Positions 62,049 to 64,000 of a stretch of DNA of 64,000 nt are shown here, piece by piece. This DNA comes from an uncultured Pelagibacteraceae bacterium. GTDB lineage: Bacteria > Pseudomonadota > Alphaproteobacteria > Pelagibacterales > Pelagibacteraceae. The stretch's first letter is position 1. Every line of letters begins with the position of its first letter. Below the pieces are notes generated by a model. The model ran no database searches. It had not been told where the DNA came from and was given only the letters and a program-made list of their open reading frames with translations. The stretch is taken from assembly GCA_902536385.1 (NCBI GenBank), contig CACAWY010000002.1, positions 62,001-126,000 on the forward strand, read 5' to 3'. The position numbers and the translations under genes are program-made.

Positions 62049-62887
62049 TTATTGATGGAAAAAAAGAAGCAGAAATTATTCGAAATGAAATAAAAAAGGA
62101 AATTTCTGACTTAAAATCAAAAACTTCTAAAATACCAAGCTTAACAGTCATCTTGATTGGAGATTATGTTCCTAGTCAAATTTACGTCAAAAATAAAGAA
62201 AAGAGTGCCCAAGAGGTTGGAATTAAGTCCAAAATATTAAAATATCAAAAAAAAATAAGTGAAAAAGAAATCTTGGCAAAGATTAATGAGTTAAACAAAG
62301 ATAAGGATACTTCTGGTATTTTAGTTCAGTTACCTTTACCGGAACACATAAACAAAGAAAAAATTATTAATGCTATCCATCCTAAAAAAGATGTAGATGG
62401 TTTTAACCCTGTTAACGTTGGAAATCTTTCTTCGGGATATAAATCGATTGTGCCTTGCACGCCTTTGGGCTGTCTTTTATTAATTAAGAAAGTTGAAAAA
62501 AATCTTTCAGGAAAGCATGCTGTAATTATTGGAAGATCTAATTTAAACGGTAAACCCATGGCTCAATTATTATTGAAAGAAAATTGTACTGTAACAATTG
62601 TCCACTCAAAAACTAAAAATTTACAAAATGAATGTCTTAAAGCAGATATATTAGTTGCAGCAGTTGGTGTTCCAAATTTAGTGAAAAAAAATTGGGTAAA
62701 AGATGACGCTATTGTTATTGATGTTGGAATAAATAAAGTAGGCAAAGAAATTGTTGGTGATGTAAATTTTGATGAATTGAAAGATAAGATAAAAGCTATT
62801 ACCCCAGTTCCCGGAGGAGTTGGACCGATGACAATAGCATGTTTGTTAAAAAATACTCTAGAATGTTTTAAAGCTCACCAGCTTTAG
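62045..62887 (+). CDS. folD: Methylenetetrahydrofolate dehydrogenase / cyclohydrolase
   Basis: FolD interconverts methylene-, methenyl- and formyl-tetrahydrofolate. The 280 residues have LTVILIGDYVPSQIYVKNKEKSA with the catalytic lysine. GILVQLPLPEHINKEKIINAIHPKKDVDGFNPVNVG, IIGRSNLNGKPMAQLL and TPVPGGVGPMTIACL follow. It overlaps yggT by 4 bases and the convergent psiE-like gene by 20 bases. Confidence 0.97.
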   Translation: MIIDGKKEAEIIRNEIKKEISDLKSKTSKIPSLTVILIGDYVPSQIYVKNKEKSAQEVGIKSKILKYQKKISEKEILAKINELNKDKDTSGILVQLPLPEHINKEKIINAIHPKKDVDGFNPVNVGNLSSGYKSIVPCTPLGCLLLIKKVEKNLSGKHAVIIGRSNLNGKPMAQLLLKENCTVTIVHSKTKNLQNECLKADILVAAVGVPNLVKKNWVKDDAIVIDVGINKVGKEIVGDVNFDELKDKIKAITPVPGGVGPMTIACLLKNTLECFKAHQL

Positions 62888-63254
62888 ATTTGTCAATTTT
62901 CAAAAATTTACTATTTCTAAATCTAATTATAACTGTAGCTAAAGCTACGATTAAAATTGCAAGGGAAATATAAATTAAATTTGTAGGGTCACTTTCTTTA
63001 TCTTGTAATATTATAAAACGCGCTAGAGCGGTGATTGCAATAACCAGTGGATAGGTAATTCTTACAGCACGAGTTTCCCAATATGACCTAACCAAGCCAA
63101 TTACTTCAATGTAAATAAACATTAAAAGCAAATCAGCTAACGTTATGTTCTTAACGTTGTACATTTCTTTCATTTCTAAAAAAAAAGCAATTATGGTTGA
63201 GATAAGAACAATTACCACTGCTACTAGCTGAATATTTCGAATCGAATTGTTCAT
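62868..63254 (-). CDS. PsiE-like phosphate-starvation-inducible membrane protein
   Basis: A 128-residue inner-membrane protein with four hydrophobic segments. The PsiE family pattern includes LADLLLMFIYIEVIGLVRSYWETRAVRITYPLVIAITALARFII. Members are induced by phosphate starvation in E. coli, but the function is unknown. No pho box was recognised upstream. It starts 21 bases downstream of the argG stop on the same strand. Its end overlaps folD. Confidence 0.85.
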   Translation of the reverse strand: MNNSIRNIQLVAVVIVLISTIIAFFLEMKEMYNVKNITLADLLLMFIYIEVIGLVRSYWETRAVRITYPLVIAITALARFIILQDKESDPTNLIYISLAILIVALATVIIRFRNSKFLKIDKSKAGEL

Positions 63255-63275
63255 TAAATATAGCCTATCAAAAAT

Positions 63276-64000
63276 TTAGTCTTTATTTAACTGTTTAGAG
63301 TGAAATTTGATAAAATTTTCGACTTTTCTCTTATTAAATGTTTTATTTTCTTCAAATGAAACTTTTTTCAAAGAATAAGCTTTATTTTTCGTTCTTCTTG
63401 AAAGAATTGTAATATTTCCCTTATATAAATTTAAAATAATTTCACCGTTAACTTGATTTCTATTTTTATCTATAAATTTTTGTAATTTTAATCTTTTTTT
63501 TGAAAACCAATATCCATTGTAAACTAATTCAGCGTACTCTGGCATTACTCTCTCTTTTTCGTGAACAGTCTTTTTATCAAGTGTTACTGACTCTATGGCT
63601 CTATGGGCTTTATAGAGGATAGTTCCTCCGGGAGTTTCGTAAACACCTCTCGATTTAATCCCAATAAATCTATTCTCTACTAAATCAACTCTTCCAATTC
63701 CATTTTTCCCTGCAAGGAAATTTAATTTTTCTAGAATTTTTTCAGGACTTAATTTTTTTCCATTTACTGCTACCGGATCACTATTTCTGAAAGATATTTT
63801 GACCCTTGTATTTTTGTTAGGAGCCTTTTCTGGTGAAATAGTTCTTTGAAAAATAAATTCTGGCGCAGAGTTTCTTGGATTTTCTAAAACTTTTCCCTCA
63901 GTTGATGTGTGAAAAATATTATCATCAACTGAAAATGGGGGTGCTCCTTTTTTATCTTTAGGAATTGGTATCTTATTTTTTTTTGCATATTTGATTAAGT
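63276..64000 (-). CDS. argG: Argininosuccinate synthase (5' end outside window)
   Basis: ArgG condenses citrulline and aspartate with ATP in arginine synthesis. The visible 3' part, about 240 codons reading continuously from 64000, includes KDKKGAPPFSVDDNIFHTSTEGKVLENP, NGIGRVDLVENRFIGIKSRGVYETPGG and RVMPEYAELVYNGYW, all ArgG C-terminal motifs. The ATP-binding N terminus lies beyond the window. The gene ends 21 bases before the psiE-like gene. Confidence 0.93.
   Translation of the reverse strand, partial: LIKYAKKNKIPIPKDKKGAPPFSVDDNIFHTSTEGKVLENPRNSAPEFIFQRTISPEKAPNKNTRVKISFRNSDPVAVNGKKLSPEKILEKLNFLAGKNGIGRVDLVENRFIGIKSRGVYETPGGTILYKAHRAIESVTLDKKTVHEKERVMPEYAELVYNGYWFSKKRLKLQKFIDKNRNQVNGEIILNLYKGNITILSRRTKNKAYSLKKVSFEENKTFNKRKVENFIKFHSKQLNKD

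Noticed and set aside
1-64000. CRISPR arrays, insertion sequences, prophage, toxin-antitoxin or defence genes
   Set aside because: No regularly spaced repeats, transposase, integrase, nuclease-defence or phage structural motifs were seen. All but a few small genes are recognisable housekeeping families.

Overview
The window is a very AT-rich, tightly packed bacterial chromosome segment with about 75 genes. Many gene pairs overlap by 1 to 26 bases, and no gene-free stretch exceeds 300 bases. Gene content and order are alphaproteobacterial: hemE-hemH-hemJ-rho beside a ppsR-maf-aroE-coaE-dnaQ operon, mnmE-mnmG-rsmG-parA-parB, grpE-dnaK-dnaJ, a DUF3576 lipoprotein before leuS, and Tim44-like, FxsA and SecB genes. 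Together with the low GC and the lysine- and asparagine-rich proteins, this points to a SAR11 (Pelagibacterales) marine bacterium. That taxonomic call is inference. I see no prophage, insertion sequence, CRISPR array, toxin-antitoxin pair or defence island.

Layout, left to right. 1-7.9 kb: trpS (cut by the window edge), murJ, the malic enzyme maeB, a BON-domain lipoprotein, rsmI, an LpoA-like periplasmic protein and rdgB. 8-14.2 kb: grpE-dnaK-dnaJ with a candidate heat-shock promoter, a 54-residue membrane protein, dapB, nth and a PfkB-family kinase. 14.2-18 kb: a 38-residue ArfA-like ribosome-rescue protein, an orphan regulator with a degenerate receiver, an L,D-transpeptidase, the PLP-homeostasis protein, a ThiE-like protein and the major porin. 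18-31.8 kb: leuS-lptE-holA running rightward against parB-parA-rsmG-mnmG-mnmE-ubiH running leftward, then ftsK-lolA. Two parS-like palindromes lie inside rsmG. 31.8-35.6 kb: a leftward hisB-H-A-F-E operon ending in HIT and GNAT genes. 35.7-42.9 kb: hslVU, an Smr-domain gene with an apparent frameshift at an A11 tract, Tim44-like, fxsA-secB, and the leftward ppsR-to-dnaQ operon.

42,920-43,188 is a 269-base AT-rich gap between divergent ppsR and hemE. This is the position of the known Caulobacter and Rickettsia origins, so it is the best candidate for the chromosomal replication origin. 43.2-47 kb: hemE, hemH, hemJ and rho. 47-52.4 kb: a LON-domain protein, tRNA-Gly with a strong promoter, phhB, purH, a heparinase-like protein, rpe and a small membrane protein. 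52.4-57.5 kb: an acetate uptake and activation neighbourhood, with a two-part sodium:solute symporter, a conserved protein of unknown function, and an acetyl-CoA synthetase carrying an unusual lysine/arginine-rich N-terminal tail. 57.5-64 kb: an EVE-domain protein, tsaD, hemC-hemD, mscS, yggT, folD, psiE-like and argG (cut by the window edge).

Most of the window is core housekeeping: translation, cell division, haem, histidine and purine synthesis, chaperones and chromosome segregation. Its most notable features concern chromosome organisation (origin, parS, rearranged gene order) and streamlining (shared palindromic start codons, a terminator inside a coding sequence, a possible leaderless hslV mRNA). 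No clearly new multi-gene system was found. The best leads for undescribed biology are the tailed acetyl-CoA synthetase, the homopolymer-dependent Smr gene, the ArfA-like small gene and the operator-like palindromes before the symporter.
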